A stretch of DNA of 64,000 nucleotides, taken from NCBI GenBank assembly GCA_017518185.1, contig JAFWWB010000078.1, positions 62,001 to 126,000 of the forward strand, in the 5' to 3' direction. Source of the stretch: Lachnospiraceae bacterium (lineage in GTDB: Bacteria; Bacillota; Clostridia; Lachnospirales; Lachnospiraceae). Positions 37,139-45,856 of the stretch are shown one piece after another. Position 1 is the stretch's first letter; each line of letters begins with the position of its first letter. The notes beneath the pieces were generated by a model. That model was not told the DNA's origin, searched no databases, and saw nothing but the letters and a program-made list of their open reading frames with translations. A program made the translations under genes and the position numbers.

Positions 37139-38838
37139 CTCTTCACCTCATATATTTCATAGCCGGCTGCCATGCCGTTCTTCTCAAAGCCTTCCCGTTC
37201 CATATATTCAAATACGAACGCGGCTTTTTCTTCCGTCTTTTCAGTGTCTTCCTTTATGACAAACACCGCAGGGCCTTCCAGCGCCTCCAGCGAAGCCTTA
37301 AGCTCCTCCGCGGGGTAGCTGTCCAGATCAGGCCAGAGGTTGGTTACCGCAGGGTCCATGCCGCTGATGTAATGAAGGCCCGGAGCGTTGCCCCATACCA
37401 TGAGCTTCCCTTCTTTTCCCTCAAGGGCCTTTTCAAGGGCACTGACAGTCTCGTGATTCTTCTCTGTCGTAAATACTCCCTGCAGACGCCCTTCCGTAAA
37501 CATGCTGTCCATGGGACTGCCGTCCTCCCCGTCGTTGAAGGAATAGCACAGGCCGAAGCCCATTGACTGCAGAAGCAGTAAAGCCGCAAGCCCGCTGCCC
37601 ATGCAGATCACGGGATAAGACCAGATCTCCTTCCGCTTTTCCTCCCTGAGTGTGCCCATGAGGGCTCCTAGCCCGAAAGGCAGGAAGACGAACATATTGT
37701 TAATGCAGGCATAGATGTGATTATTGCTTCCAAGGGGCGTTATCAGTATAAGTATCAGCGACAGCAGCGCCAGCGAACACTCGGAGGCATGGGCCTTTCT
37801 GTAAAAGAGCACATAAAGATCTGCCACCGCCGTGAGCAGTATAAAGAGCACCGCCACGTGTACCATGCTGCTGTATCCGTAGTATCTTAAGTCAAAAAGG
37901 CCGCTCCGTATGAACCAGATCACCAGAAGAGCCATGCCTCCGCAGAATACGATGCGTTTAAGCATCTCAAGCTTTCCCGGCAATATCGAGAACATCAATA
38001 TACCCAGCGCCGTTCCGGCAAGCACTCCGAGAAGCCATTTTACATGCATCAGGTAATTGTCCAGAATATTGGACAGCATCTCTCCCAGGGAATATCCTCC
38101 CTGTCCGCTGCCCGATAAAAGTCCCGCTATCCAGTCTGCCATGCCTGTAAGCGCAGGTATCCCGCCGCTGATAAGAAGCGGGACCAATGCAAGGGCAAGG
38201 CCTGCAGCATAGCCGCCCACGCATATGCCCAGATCTGCCGGGAGCTCCTTCGCCCTCTTCCAGCGGAGATCATCATATATCACATAAAGGATAAGGGCGC
38301 AGTGCACGGCATTGGAGACTCTCGCAAAGAACATGAAACCAAGGAGCGCCCCTGCCCCGAAGAGCAGCCTGCGGTCCTTCCTCATCATGCCGTGATAGAG
38401 GAGCACTGCGGCCACATCGGGCACCAGCCAGCCCGAATACTGGTATATTATGAGCTTCGGGCACCAGCATAAGCCCAGAGCAGCCAGAAGGCAGAGCGTC
38501 AGCAGCTCCTCCTGAAGCCTGTTTTTCATGGCCAGCAGTATGAATATGCATACTCCCGCAGGTATCAGCGCCGAGAGTATGTTCATCCATAAAAGCTTCC
38601 CGCCGGTTAAAAGGAATATGCCCCTGCCAAGCAGGTTTGAAAGGAGGGTGGCATATTTCCAGCTGCCCTCCATGCTGTCAAAGAACTCATAATTTCCCAC
38701 GGCATAAAGGGTATCCTCGATATCTATGCCCCTTACCGCCTGCAGGATAACGAATACGATGAAGAGCAGACAATAGCAGACGGTCCGCCGTCTGACCCTG
38801 TAAGGCTTCTCTGTTAAAAGCGCCTCCTCCTGCTCCAT
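37135..38838 (-). CDS. Polytopic membrane protein of the glycan locus (GT39/GT-C-like)
   Basis: A 567-residue protein with about eleven transmembrane segments and a C-terminal extracytoplasmic-type domain from about 425 onward (GKLMVWGNAPGLHYISGMDP). The first loop carries RGIDIEDTLYAVGNYEF with acidic residues in the position expected for a GT-C enzyme. No precise family is recognised. It starts at the last base of the epimerase gene, suggesting coupled translation. Its likely role is external glycan transfer or polymerisation. Confidence 0.68.
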   Translation of the reverse strand: MEQEEALLTEKPYRVRRRTVCYCLLFIVFVILQAVRGIDIEDTLYAVGNYEFFDSMEGSWKYATLLSNLLGRGIFLLTGGKLLWMNILSALIPAGVCIFILLAMKNRLQEELLTLCLLAALGLCWCPKLIIYQYSGWLVPDVAAVLLYHGMMRKDRRLLFGAGALLGFMFFARVSNAVHCALILYVIYDDLRWKRAKELPADLGICVGGYAAGLALALVPLLISGGIPALTGMADWIAGLLSGSGQGGYSLGEMLSNILDNYLMHVKWLLGVLAGTALGILMFSILPGKLEMLKRIVFCGGMALLVIWFIRSGLFDLRYYGYSSMVHVAVLFILLTAVADLYVLFYRKAHASECSLALLSLILILITPLGSNNHIYACINNMFVFLPFGLGALMGTLREEKRKEIWSYPVICMGSGLAALLLLQSMGFGLCYSFNDGEDGSPMDSMFTEGRLQGVFTTEKNHETVSALEKALEGKEGKLMVWGNAPGLHYISGMDPAVTNLWPDLDSYPAEELKASLEALEGPAVFVIKEDTEKTEEKAAFVFEYMEREGFEKNGMAAGYEIYEVKR

Positions 38839-39923
38839 CAGGCGTAGAACTCCTTATACCACTGCGCAAAGCGACGTATGCCCTCCCTGAGCGGAGTGGA
38901 AGGCCTGAAGCCGTAATCCTCCTCCAGCTTTGAGGTGTCCGCATAGGTCACTGCCACATCCCCGGGCTGCATGGGTACCAGTTCAAGGCGCTCCTCCAGC
39001 TTCAGGGATTTATCCAGAACCCCTGCTTCCTTCAGTTCCTCTCCCAGTATGCTCACGAATTCCATAAGGTCCACAGGGCTTGAGTTCCCGATATTATAGA
39101 CTGCTGCCGGAGGGAGCGGAAGCCCGTCATCGCCGGTGCGCTTATCGGGAGCTCCCTTCATCACAGCTTCCACGGCCTTCGTCACATCGTCCACATAGGT
39201 AAAATCCCTGCGGCACTTTCCGTTATTGAAGATCTTTATCTTCTCTCCCTTAAGGAGCTTTTCCGTAAAGGAGAAATAGGCCATATCCGGCCTTCCCGCA
39301 GGCCCGTATACCGTAAAGAAGCGGAGGGCCGTGGTAGGTATCTCGTAAAGCTTTGAGTAGGCATGGGCCATAAGCTCGTCGGTCTTTTTGGTTGCGCCGT
39401 ACAGGGACACGGGATGCTCCGTGGCATCCTCAACCCTGTAGGGTATGGAAGAATTGCTGCCGTAGATCGAGGAACTGGAAGCGTAGACCAGATGCTCCAC
39501 TCCCTTCCTTCCCTCATCAGAGGAATGACGGCATTCTTCAAGCACATAGTAGAAGCCCATTACATTGGCTTCCATATAAGCATCGGGATTCTCGATGGAA
39601 TAGCGCACTCCGGCCTGGGCAGCCAGGTTCACCACGACCGCAAAATCATTGGAGCTGAAAAGGGAGTGGAGAAGCTGCCTGTCGGCTATGCTGCCCTTTA
39701 CGAAACGGAAGCTGCTCTTAGATCTCTCCGCGGCCTCTTCGATCTTTTTAAGCCTGTACTCCTTTATGGCGGGGTCATAATAATCATTTACGCTGTCCAG
39801 CCCGGTTATCCTCATGCCGCTGTATTCAGCGGACTCAAGGAGCCTGCAGCAGAGGTTCGCCCCTATGAAGCCTGCGGCGCCTGTTATGAGTATATCTTTT
39901 CCCGACAGTTCAAGCTTTTTCAT
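38838..39923 (-). CDS. NAD-dependent UDP-glucuronate 4-epimerase-like protein
   Basis: A 361-residue short-chain dehydrogenase/reductase-type epimerase. The NAD motif is ITGAAGFIGANLCCRLLE, and the catalytic YxxxK lies in HPVSLYGATKKTDELMAHA. LAAQAGVRYSIENPDAYMEA and GKCRRDFTYVDDVTKAV are typical of UDP-glucuronate 4-epimerases (LspL/Cap1J type), which make UDP-galacturonate. Related specificities remain possible. GGAG precedes the ATG. It overlaps the fusion acyltransferase gene by 14 bases. Confidence 0.87.
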   Translation of the reverse strand: MKKLELSGKDILITGAAGFIGANLCCRLLESAEYSGMRITGLDSVNDYYDPAIKEYRLKKIEEAAERSKSSFRFVKGSIADRQLLHSLFSSNDFAVVVNLAAQAGVRYSIENPDAYMEANVMGFYYVLEECRHSSDEGRKGVEHLVYASSSSIYGSNSSIPYRVEDATEHPVSLYGATKKTDELMAHAYSKLYEIPTTALRFFTVYGPAGRPDMAYFSFTEKLLKGEKIKIFNNGKCRRDFTYVDDVTKAVEAVMKGAPDKRTGDDGLPLPPAAVYNIGNSSPVDLMEFVSILGEELKEAGVLDKSLKLEERLELVPMQPGDVAVTYADTSKLEEDYGFRPSTPLREGIRRFAQWYKEFYA

Positions 39924-42042
39924 TCTTCTTCTCCACCTTCTTGTCTTTAAAGATCCACAGCTTGCTCAGTATATAATTCAGCACGATCACGATGATGCTC
40001 ACGATCACATATTTCACCAGTATCTCGTTTATGCCCATGATCTGCACCAGCAGTACCATGAGCACCTCCTCCACTCCGAAGGAGAAGAGCCTTGCCGCCA
40101 CGAACTGTATGAACTCCGTGGTCACGTCCTTAAAGCCCGTCTTTTCACTGTGGAAGACGAAGCTGCGGTTGGTGACATAGGCAAATATCACCGTCACCAG
40201 CCAGCTGGCGGCATTGCCTATCAGTATCCTCCAGGTATCCGGCAGGAAGGAAAATACGTACATGGCGAAGATGGGATAAGTGACCCAGGACACTATGGTG
40301 GCCAGGACTCCCGCTATAAGATAATCCCATACTTCCTTCTTCGCATAGTAGATGCCAAGGGCCCAGTCACAGAACCACTCGCCGAAGTCGAAGAGCTTCG
40401 TGCGGAGGAGATCGATGACTATGCCCGCAGCCATTATGAGCAGCACGCAGCTCAGTATATGAAGAGGACGCAAATATCCGTAACTGTCTCCGACCTTAAG
40501 CCATATGGGCCAGCGGTAACGGAGCATCACATGCTCATGAAGGAGATATACGCCGAAAACATAAGGAGAGAGCTTTGCCGCAAGGGCGCCGATGCCGCCC
40601 TTCTTTTCCTTCATAAGTACGAAGCACATAAAGAGGGCCACGGCGGCGAAGTACACCGGCAGGCTGTTGTAATCGTCCGGCAGGTCTATTGCCGCCTCAA
40701 AGCCTTTGTCCGTAAGCATGCGCATAAGACTGAACCAAGGGATCACCAGAAGTGAACATACAACATAAGAGATAAAAGCCGTCAGCTTATGCTTAATGAA
40801 GGGCAGGCCGTAAAGCCTTATATAGGCGCCGGTGAGGTACAGGGTTATGAACCAGAGTATGCCCAGCCCCTTATCATCCAGAAGCTGGGGGATGGGATCG
40901 AAGCTCTTTACCAGGCAGTCAAAAACAAGAAGTACTATCACTGCCACTCCATGCCTGAACTGCCCGAGACTCTTTATGCCCTTCGACATAAAGGGAGCTA
41001 TGAGACTTAAGATGATATATACGGAAGCAAACCAGTAGTGGCTGTTGGATACCGGAAGGAGCAGGAACTGAAGACCGTATAAGTTGAACCAGCCCGGTAT
41101 GTCCTCTATGCCTGCCGCAAGGCACACTGCAGCGATGACCACGCTGTAGAAAAACAGCTGGAGCCAGAGCTTTACAATGCGCCGCAGTGAGAATCGGCTC
41201 TCCGGGGCGAAGTATCCGCTTATGAGGACATAGGCGTTTACGGAAACAAGGCAGAAGCACTCAAGCAGCCAGAAAAGGGCGTGATCCCCGGCGGGCGCCG
41301 TTTTCTGTGACACAAGGAGCTCACCCTTGCTGAGATAGTGAAGGGTCACTATCATCATCATGGCCAGAAGCCTTAAGAGCTCGAAGCGTCCGTCACGTTC
41401 CTTTTTTACCGGAGGAGGGCACTGCTCTGCGGGTGTCTTTTCAAAGACCAGCTTCTCCTCATCCCGGCTGACTTCACGGTAGCCAAGGTCCCGGAACACC
41501 TTAATGGAGGCCGCGTTATCCGGCTTTACTTCGGCCCTGAGGAGAGAGTATTTTTTCGCCGCAAGGGGCTCCATCATGGAGAGCATGCGCTTTGCAACGC
41601 CCTGTCCCCGCATGTCTCTGTCAACGCTGTAGCTTATGAGAGCGGTGGGAAGGATTCCTCGACTCCGCTCACTTTGTTCGCTCCGCTCGGAATGACAGGA
41701 AGAAGCGTCACTTTGTTCGCTCCGCTCGGAATGACATGAAGAAGCGTCACCCTGAACGGAGGATGCCGCTGCCCTTTCTTTGTCATCCCGAGCGGAGGCT
41801 GCGGAAGCAGCCGAAGTCGAGGGATCTTTTGTGAGCCTCACCTGTCCGAGGCCAAGGAAGAAATCCATGCACACGAACATATCGACGTCGGGATCCGCCA
41901 GCGCCTTTTCATACCAGGCCCTGTGCTCTTCCTTCGTTACGGTATGCCCCTTAAAGGAGGCGCGCTGCACCTCCTCATCATTCACCCATCTGAAATATCT
42001 GTCCCTGTCCGTAGGCAGGGCTTTTCTGAGATATGCCCTCAT
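39910..42042 (-). CDS. GNAT / acyltransferase-3 / GtrA triple-domain fusion protein
   Basis: A 710-residue protein with three recognisable parts. Residues 1-205 are a GNAT acetyltransferase (RGQGVAKRML at 145-154 binds acetyl-CoA). Residues 219-555 are an OafA-like acyltransferase-3 with about ten transmembrane helices, opening RFELLRLLAMMMIVTLHY. Residues 575-705 are a GtrA-like four-helix domain ending NYILSKLWIFKDK. About 60 residues of low complexity (73-132) interrupt the GNAT fold between two strands; they are the translation of an inverted-repeat element and contain two copies of DASSCHSERSEQS. The frame is intact. Acylation of a lipid-linked sugar plus flipping of the carrier is a reasonable joint role. 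Confidence 0.88.
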   Translation of the reverse strand: MRAYLRKALPTDRDRYFRWVNDEEVQRASFKGHTVTKEEHRAWYEKALADPDVDMFVCMDFFLGLGQVRLTKDPSTSAASAASARDDKERAAASSVQGDASSCHSERSEQSDASSCHSERSEQSERSRGILPTALISYSVDRDMRGQGVAKRMLSMMEPLAAKKYSLLRAEVKPDNAASIKVFRDLGYREVSRDEEKLVFEKTPAEQCPPPVKKERDGRFELLRLLAMMMIVTLHYLSKGELLVSQKTAPAGDHALFWLLECFCLVSVNAYVLISGYFAPESRFSLRRIVKLWLQLFFYSVVIAAVCLAAGIEDIPGWFNLYGLQFLLLPVSNSHYWFASVYIILSLIAPFMSKGIKSLGQFRHGVAVIVLLVFDCLVKSFDPIPQLLDDKGLGILWFITLYLTGAYIRLYGLPFIKHKLTAFISYVVCSLLVIPWFSLMRMLTDKGFEAAIDLPDDYNSLPVYFAAVALFMCFVLMKEKKGGIGALAAKLSPYVFGVYLLHEHVMLRYRWPIWLKVGDSYGYLRPLHILSCVLLIMAAGIVIDLLRTKLFDFGEWFCDWALGIYYAKKEVWDYLIAGVLATIVSWVTYPIFAMYVFSFLPDTWRILIGNAASWLVTVIFAYVTNRSFVFHSEKTGFKDVTTEFIQFVAARLFSFGVEEVLMVLLVQIMGINEILVKYVIVSIIVIVLNYILSKLWIFKDKKVEKKNEKA
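41647..41827. repeat. Inverted-repeat element inserted in frame inside the fusion gene
   Basis: The two arms (41651-41698 and 41780-41827) are inverted copies of the consensus also present at 3341-3448. Within it, a 39-base unit occurs twice in tandem (41671-41709 and 41710-41748) with a single mismatch. Because 39 is a multiple of three, the duplication keeps the reading frame. The element encodes residues 73-132 of the fusion protein. Confidence 0.88.
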
Positions 42043-42737
42043 TCCTCTCCCCTGCCGGTGAGCATACGGAATTTAAGCTCCGCCATAGCCCAGTCCTCCG
42101 GCGTATCGATGTCCTGTACCCTTTCTTCGGGTACTATGAGCGGAAGGGTCTTCTCCATGACAACCTTCCCCTGCTCCTTAAAGGAGCTTACTCTTATGGC
42201 GTAAAACTGTCCGCAGTCGTGATACTCGCTCTCCAGATCCTGTGAACGCTTAAGCTGGTCCTCGGGATAATGGGGCACGAGCCGTCCGTCACGTATCAGC
42301 AGCGCCCGTCTCGGCGGAAAGGAAAAACGCACCACCGGCATGACGCTGTCCGCATCACCTTTATATAATGCCTCCATGGCCTCTCTTATCGCATCTGCCG
42401 TGACAAAGGCTGCGGTGGGATATATACAGCAGAGCCCGTCAAAGCTCTCCCCCCGCTCTTCGTAGGCTTCCAGCACTTCCTTTATCACATCCGCGGTGGT
42501 GGCGTTATCGTCGGCATTTTCGGCGCTCCGCATAAAGGGCACCTCAGCGCCGTACTCCCTGGCCACTTCAGCTATCTTTTCATCATCGGTGGAGACCATG
42601 ACATGCTCAAATACCCCTGCAGCCTTTGCCGCCTCTATGGCATAGCTTATCATGGGTTTCCCCGCGAATTCCTTTATGTTCTTATGAGGGATACGCCTGC
42701 TGCCGCCCCTGGCGGTTATCAGTGCGAGACTTTTCAC
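42039..42737 (-). CDS. pseF: CMP-pseudaminic/acylneuraminic acid cytidylyltransferase (PseF-like)
   Basis: A 232-residue cytidylyltransferase. ITARGGSRRIPHKNIKEFAG is the nucleotide-binding signature, and VSTDDEKIAEVAREYGAEV and CCIYPTAAFVTADAI fit the PseF/NeuA family. It should activate a nonulosonic acid with CTP. PseB is encoded two genes upstream, but PseC, PseH, PseG and PseI are not recognised here, so the acid must be completed by genes elsewhere. It overlaps its neighbours by four bases on each side. Confidence 0.87.
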   Translation of the reverse strand: MKSLALITARGGSRRIPHKNIKEFAGKPMISYAIEAAKAAGVFEHVMVSTDDEKIAEVAREYGAEVPFMRSAENADDNATTADVIKEVLEAYEERGESFDGLCCIYPTAAFVTADAIREAMEALYKGDADSVMPVVRFSFPPRRALLIRDGRLVPHYPEDQLKRSQDLESEYHDCGQFYAIRVSSFKEQGKVVMEKTLPLIVPEERVQDIDTPEDWAMAELKFRMLTGRGEE

Positions 42738-43744
42738 TTCTTCCTGAGCCTCCTGTAGCCGAACAGTATTTTGTAATACACAAAAAAGAGGAGATTTGAG
42801 CTCTTATGAAGCTTCAGGAGCTTACGCTGCTCCGCATCAAAACACTCCTCCGCAAAGGGATCTTCAAGAAATCCCGGGCAGTACTCAAGCATAAGCTTCC
42901 GCAGATACGCCGTGTTCTTAAGCTTCTGCTTTTCACCGGCGTACATATATGAAAAAAGGGTGCCTGCGTAGGAAAGCTCCGCAAAGCGCCTGACCAGCTC
43001 CGTGCGGTAAGCCTCGTACAGCCCCCTCTCCTTAAAGCTCCTTATCATCTCCTCACCGGAACGCACACGATCCAGGCATTTTCCCCAGCTGACGTGGTGG
43101 GTGGTGGAGGAGCTGTCGGTATAATAATAATAAAGCGGTTCCGCCACTCTCTCGAAATGCCCGTAATAGGCGCTCCACACGGCGGCGGCGCAGTTGTCCT
43201 CATAGAACATGTCCTCAGGAAAGGACAGGCCGTTCTCCCGGATCAGACTGCTCTTATATATCTTGACCACCATGCTTCCGGGCCTTAAGATGAGGCGCTT
43301 ATGCTTCTCCTCATCCAGTATCCCGCACTGGTCGTCGGTATTCACCGTAACATTTCGGCCGGGCTTAAAGGCCTGCTCATCCACTATGGTGTAGTCGCAG
43401 CCCACAACATCGGCGCCGGTCTCTTCAGCCCTTCTTAAGAGCTTTTCAAACATCCCGGGATCAGCGAAATCGTCGCTGTCCATAAATCCGGTCCACTCTC
43501 CGGAGGCCGCCTTCATGCCAAGGTTCCTGGCGCCGCCCTGACGGTGGTTTGTTCCGGAGTAAATAACCCTTACGCCCTTTTCCTCATATTCCTTCAGTAT
43601 GTCCCGGGAGCTGTCGGTGGAGGCATCGTCTACGGCGATGATCTCCATATCCTTAAGGCTCTGCGTAAGCAGCGAATCCAGACAGAAGCGGAGCTTCCCT
43701 CCCGCCGCCATGTTATATACGGGGACAATGACGGAAAGCTTCAT
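42734..43744 (-). CDS. GT2-family glycosyltransferase
   Basis: A 336-residue GT-A transferase with VIVPVYNMAAGGKLRFCLDS at the N-terminus, IIAVDDASTDSSRDIL and the metal-binding WTGFMDSDDF. The C-terminal part is helical and basic. Members of this family add single sugars in capsule or teichoic-type polymers. It begins one base after pseB and overlaps pseF, so the three are coupled. Donor and acceptor are unknown. Confidence 0.88.
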   Translation of the reverse strand: MKLSVIVPVYNMAAGGKLRFCLDSLLTQSLKDMEIIAVDDASTDSSRDILKEYEEKGVRVIYSGTNHRQGGARNLGMKAASGEWTGFMDSDDFADPGMFEKLLRRAEETGADVVGCDYTIVDEQAFKPGRNVTVNTDDQCGILDEEKHKRLILRPGSMVVKIYKSSLIRENGLSFPEDMFYEDNCAAAVWSAYYGHFERVAEPLYYYYTDSSSTTHHVSWGKCLDRVRSGEEMIRSFKERGLYEAYRTELVRRFAELSYAGTLFSYMYAGEKQKLKNTAYLRKLMLEYCPGFLEDPFAEECFDAEQRKLLKLHKSSNLLFFVYYKILFGYRRLRKK

Positions 43745-43745
43745 C

Positions 43746-44741
43746 TCAATGGGCGTCCAGGGACTTAAGCCTTTCCCTTATATCCTCTACGCTCAGCCAC
43801 TCGGAATTGTTGCCCGAGGTATAGGAGAAGCCGTCGGGCACCTTTTTGCCCGTAGGCTTCGGCATGCGCTTGGTGCTCCAAACCATCTGGGGATAGATCA
43901 CGAAGTGCTTATCGTATTCATAGCAGGTCATGGAATCCTCGACCGTGACCATGATCTCGTGGAGCTTCTCGCCCTCTCTTATGCCCACCACGGGCTTCTC
44001 GCAGCCCGGAAGCATGGCTTCCGCCAGGTCGGTTATCTTAAAGGAAGGGATCTTGCTTATGAAGGTCTCGCCTCCCACGGATTCCTCAAGAGCCTTTATC
44101 ACCAGCTCCACGCCCTCACGGAGTGAGATCCAGAAGCGGGTCATGCGGTCATCGGTGATGGGAAGGCTTTTCTCTCCCCGGTCGATGAGCCCCTGGAAGA
44201 AGGGTATAACGGAACCGCGGCTGCCTGCCACGTTGCCGTAACGGACTATGGAGAACACCAGGTCGCTTGCGCCCGCATAGGCATTGGCCGCTATGAACAG
44301 CTTGTCGGAGACCAGCTTGGTGCCGCCGTATAAGTTCACGGGATTAACGGCCTTATCGGTGGAAAGCGCCACCACCTTGCTGACGCCGCAGTCCAGGGCA
44401 GCCTCGATGACGTTCATGGCGCCGTGGATATTGGTCTTGATGGCCTCGTTGGGATTGTATTCACAGGCAGGCACCTGCTTGAGGGCCGCCGCATGCACGA
44501 TAAAGTCCACACCGTTCAGAGCCCTGCGGAGACGGTCCACATCACGCACATCGCCTATGAAGAAACGCAGTTTGGATGCATATTCCTTAAAATCGTTCTG
44601 CATATTAAACTGCTTGAACTCGTCGCGGGAATAGATGATGATCTTCTTTACATCCGAATTCTCCAGACACCATTTCGTAAAACATCTTCCGAAGGAACCC
44701 GTGCCTCCGGTGACCAGTACTGTCTTGCCGTCCAGTATCAT
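43746..44741 (-). CDS. pseB: UDP-GlcNAc 4,6-dehydratase (inverting), PseB-like
   Basis: A 331-residue SDR enzyme. VLVTGGTGSFGRCFTKWCLE is the cofactor loop, and ALSTDKAVNPVNLYGGTKLV contains the catalytic residues and the wording typical of PseB, which converts UDP-GlcNAc to the 4-keto-6-deoxy-L-arabino sugar. It is the first step of pseudaminic acid synthesis, consistent with PseF downstream. ATGA overlap with glf indicates coupled translation. Confidence 0.9.
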   Translation of the reverse strand: MILDGKTVLVTGGTGSFGRCFTKWCLENSDVKKIIIYSRDEFKQFNMQNDFKEYASKLRFFIGDVRDVDRLRRALNGVDFIVHAAALKQVPACEYNPNEAIKTNIHGAMNVIEAALDCGVSKVVALSTDKAVNPVNLYGGTKLVSDKLFIAANAYAGASDLVFSIVRYGNVAGSRGSVIPFFQGLIDRGEKSLPITDDRMTRFWISLREGVELVIKALEESVGGETFISKIPSFKITDLAEAMLPGCEKPVVGIREGEKLHEIMVTVEDSMTCYEYDKHFVIYPQMVWSTKRMPKPTGKKVPDGFSYTSGNNSEWLSVEDIRERLKSLDAH

Positions 44742-45856
44742 TGTAATTCCTCCTTCGCCGTATTAAGGGCCAGATCTATGACCTTATCCATATCCAGATA
44801 TCTGTAGATGCCGAGCCTGCCGCCGAAGATCACGTTGCCCTTTTCCTTTGCCATCTCCGCATACTTTGCGTAAAGAGCATCGTTTGCGGCATTGTTGATG
44901 GGATAGTAGGGCTCGTCCCCGGGCTTCCAGGCAGTGGGATACTCCCTGGTTATCACTGTCTTCGGATTTCCGGGCACAGCCCTGCAGCCGAAATTGAAGT
45001 GCTTATGCTCTATCACCCTGGTGTAGGGGATCTCATATTCAGTATAATTCACTATTGCACTGCCCTGGTGGTTCTCCTCCTCCAGTACCTCGGTCTCGAA
45101 ACGAAGGCTGCGGTATTCCAGTGTGCCGTGGCAGTGGTCGAAGTATTCGTCTATAAGGCCGGTGAAGATGATCTTTTCCGCAAGGCCTTCGTAATATGCC
45201 CTGTCAGCGAAGAAATCCGTATCAAGGCGCACCTCGGTGCCCTCAAGCATACGCTCCACCAGCTTCGTGTAGCCCTCCACAGGGATGCCCTGGTAGGGAT
45301 CGTTGAAGTAATTGTTGTCATATTCGAAGCGCACCGGAAGCCTTCTTATTATAAATGCGGGAAGCTCGCTGCAGGGACGTCCCCACTGCTTCTCGGTGTA
45401 GCCCTTCACCAGCTTTTCGTAGATGTCCCGGCCCACCAGCTTTATGGCCTGCTCCTCAAGGTTCGCAGGCTCTCCGATGCCGGCTTCCTTTATCTGCTCT
45501 TCTATCTTCGCCTTCGCCTCTGCGGGAGTCTTCACTCCCCACATGGCGTGGAAGGTGTTCATATTGAAGGGGAGGTTGTAGAGCTCACCCTTGTAGAGAG
45601 CCACGGGAGTGTTGGTATAGCGGTTGAATTCCGCGTAGGAGTTCACGTAATCCCATACGTGCTTAAGCCCCGTGTGGAAGATGTGGGGACCGTATACATG
45701 TACCTCTATCCCCTCCTGTTCCTTACTGTAGCAGTTGCCCGCTATATGGTTCCTGCGTTCTATCACCAGACACTTCTTTCCGGCCTTCTTTGCTTTCGCC
45801 GCAAAGACCGCGCCGTAAATGCCCGCACCGACTATGAGATAATCATACTCCTTCAC
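44738..45856 (-). CDS. glf: UDP-galactopyranose mutase
   Basis: A 372-residue flavoenzyme. VGAGIYGAVFAAKAKKAGKK is the FAD-binding loop, RRNHIAGNCY follows, and VHVYGPHIFHTGLKHVWDY and VEGYTKLVERMLEGTEV are diagnostic of Glf. It interconverts UDP-galactopyranose and UDP-galactofuranose, so the surface glycan probably contains galactofuranose. It overlaps clpA by 14 bases and pseB by 4 bases. Confidence 0.94.
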   Translation of the reverse strand: MKEYDYLIVGAGIYGAVFAAKAKKAGKKCLVIERRNHIAGNCYSKEQEGIEVHVYGPHIFHTGLKHVWDYVNSYAEFNRYTNTPVALYKGELYNLPFNMNTFHAMWGVKTPAEAKAKIEEQIKEAGIGEPANLEEQAIKLVGRDIYEKLVKGYTEKQWGRPCSELPAFIIRRLPVRFEYDNNYFNDPYQGIPVEGYTKLVERMLEGTEVRLDTDFFADRAYYEGLAEKIIFTGLIDEYFDHCHGTLEYRSLRFETEVLEEENHQGSAIVNYTEYEIPYTRVIEHKHFNFGCRAVPGNPKTVITREYPTAWKPGDEPYYPINNAANDALYAKYAEMAKEKGNVIFGGRLGIYRYLDMDKVIDLALNTAKEELQ

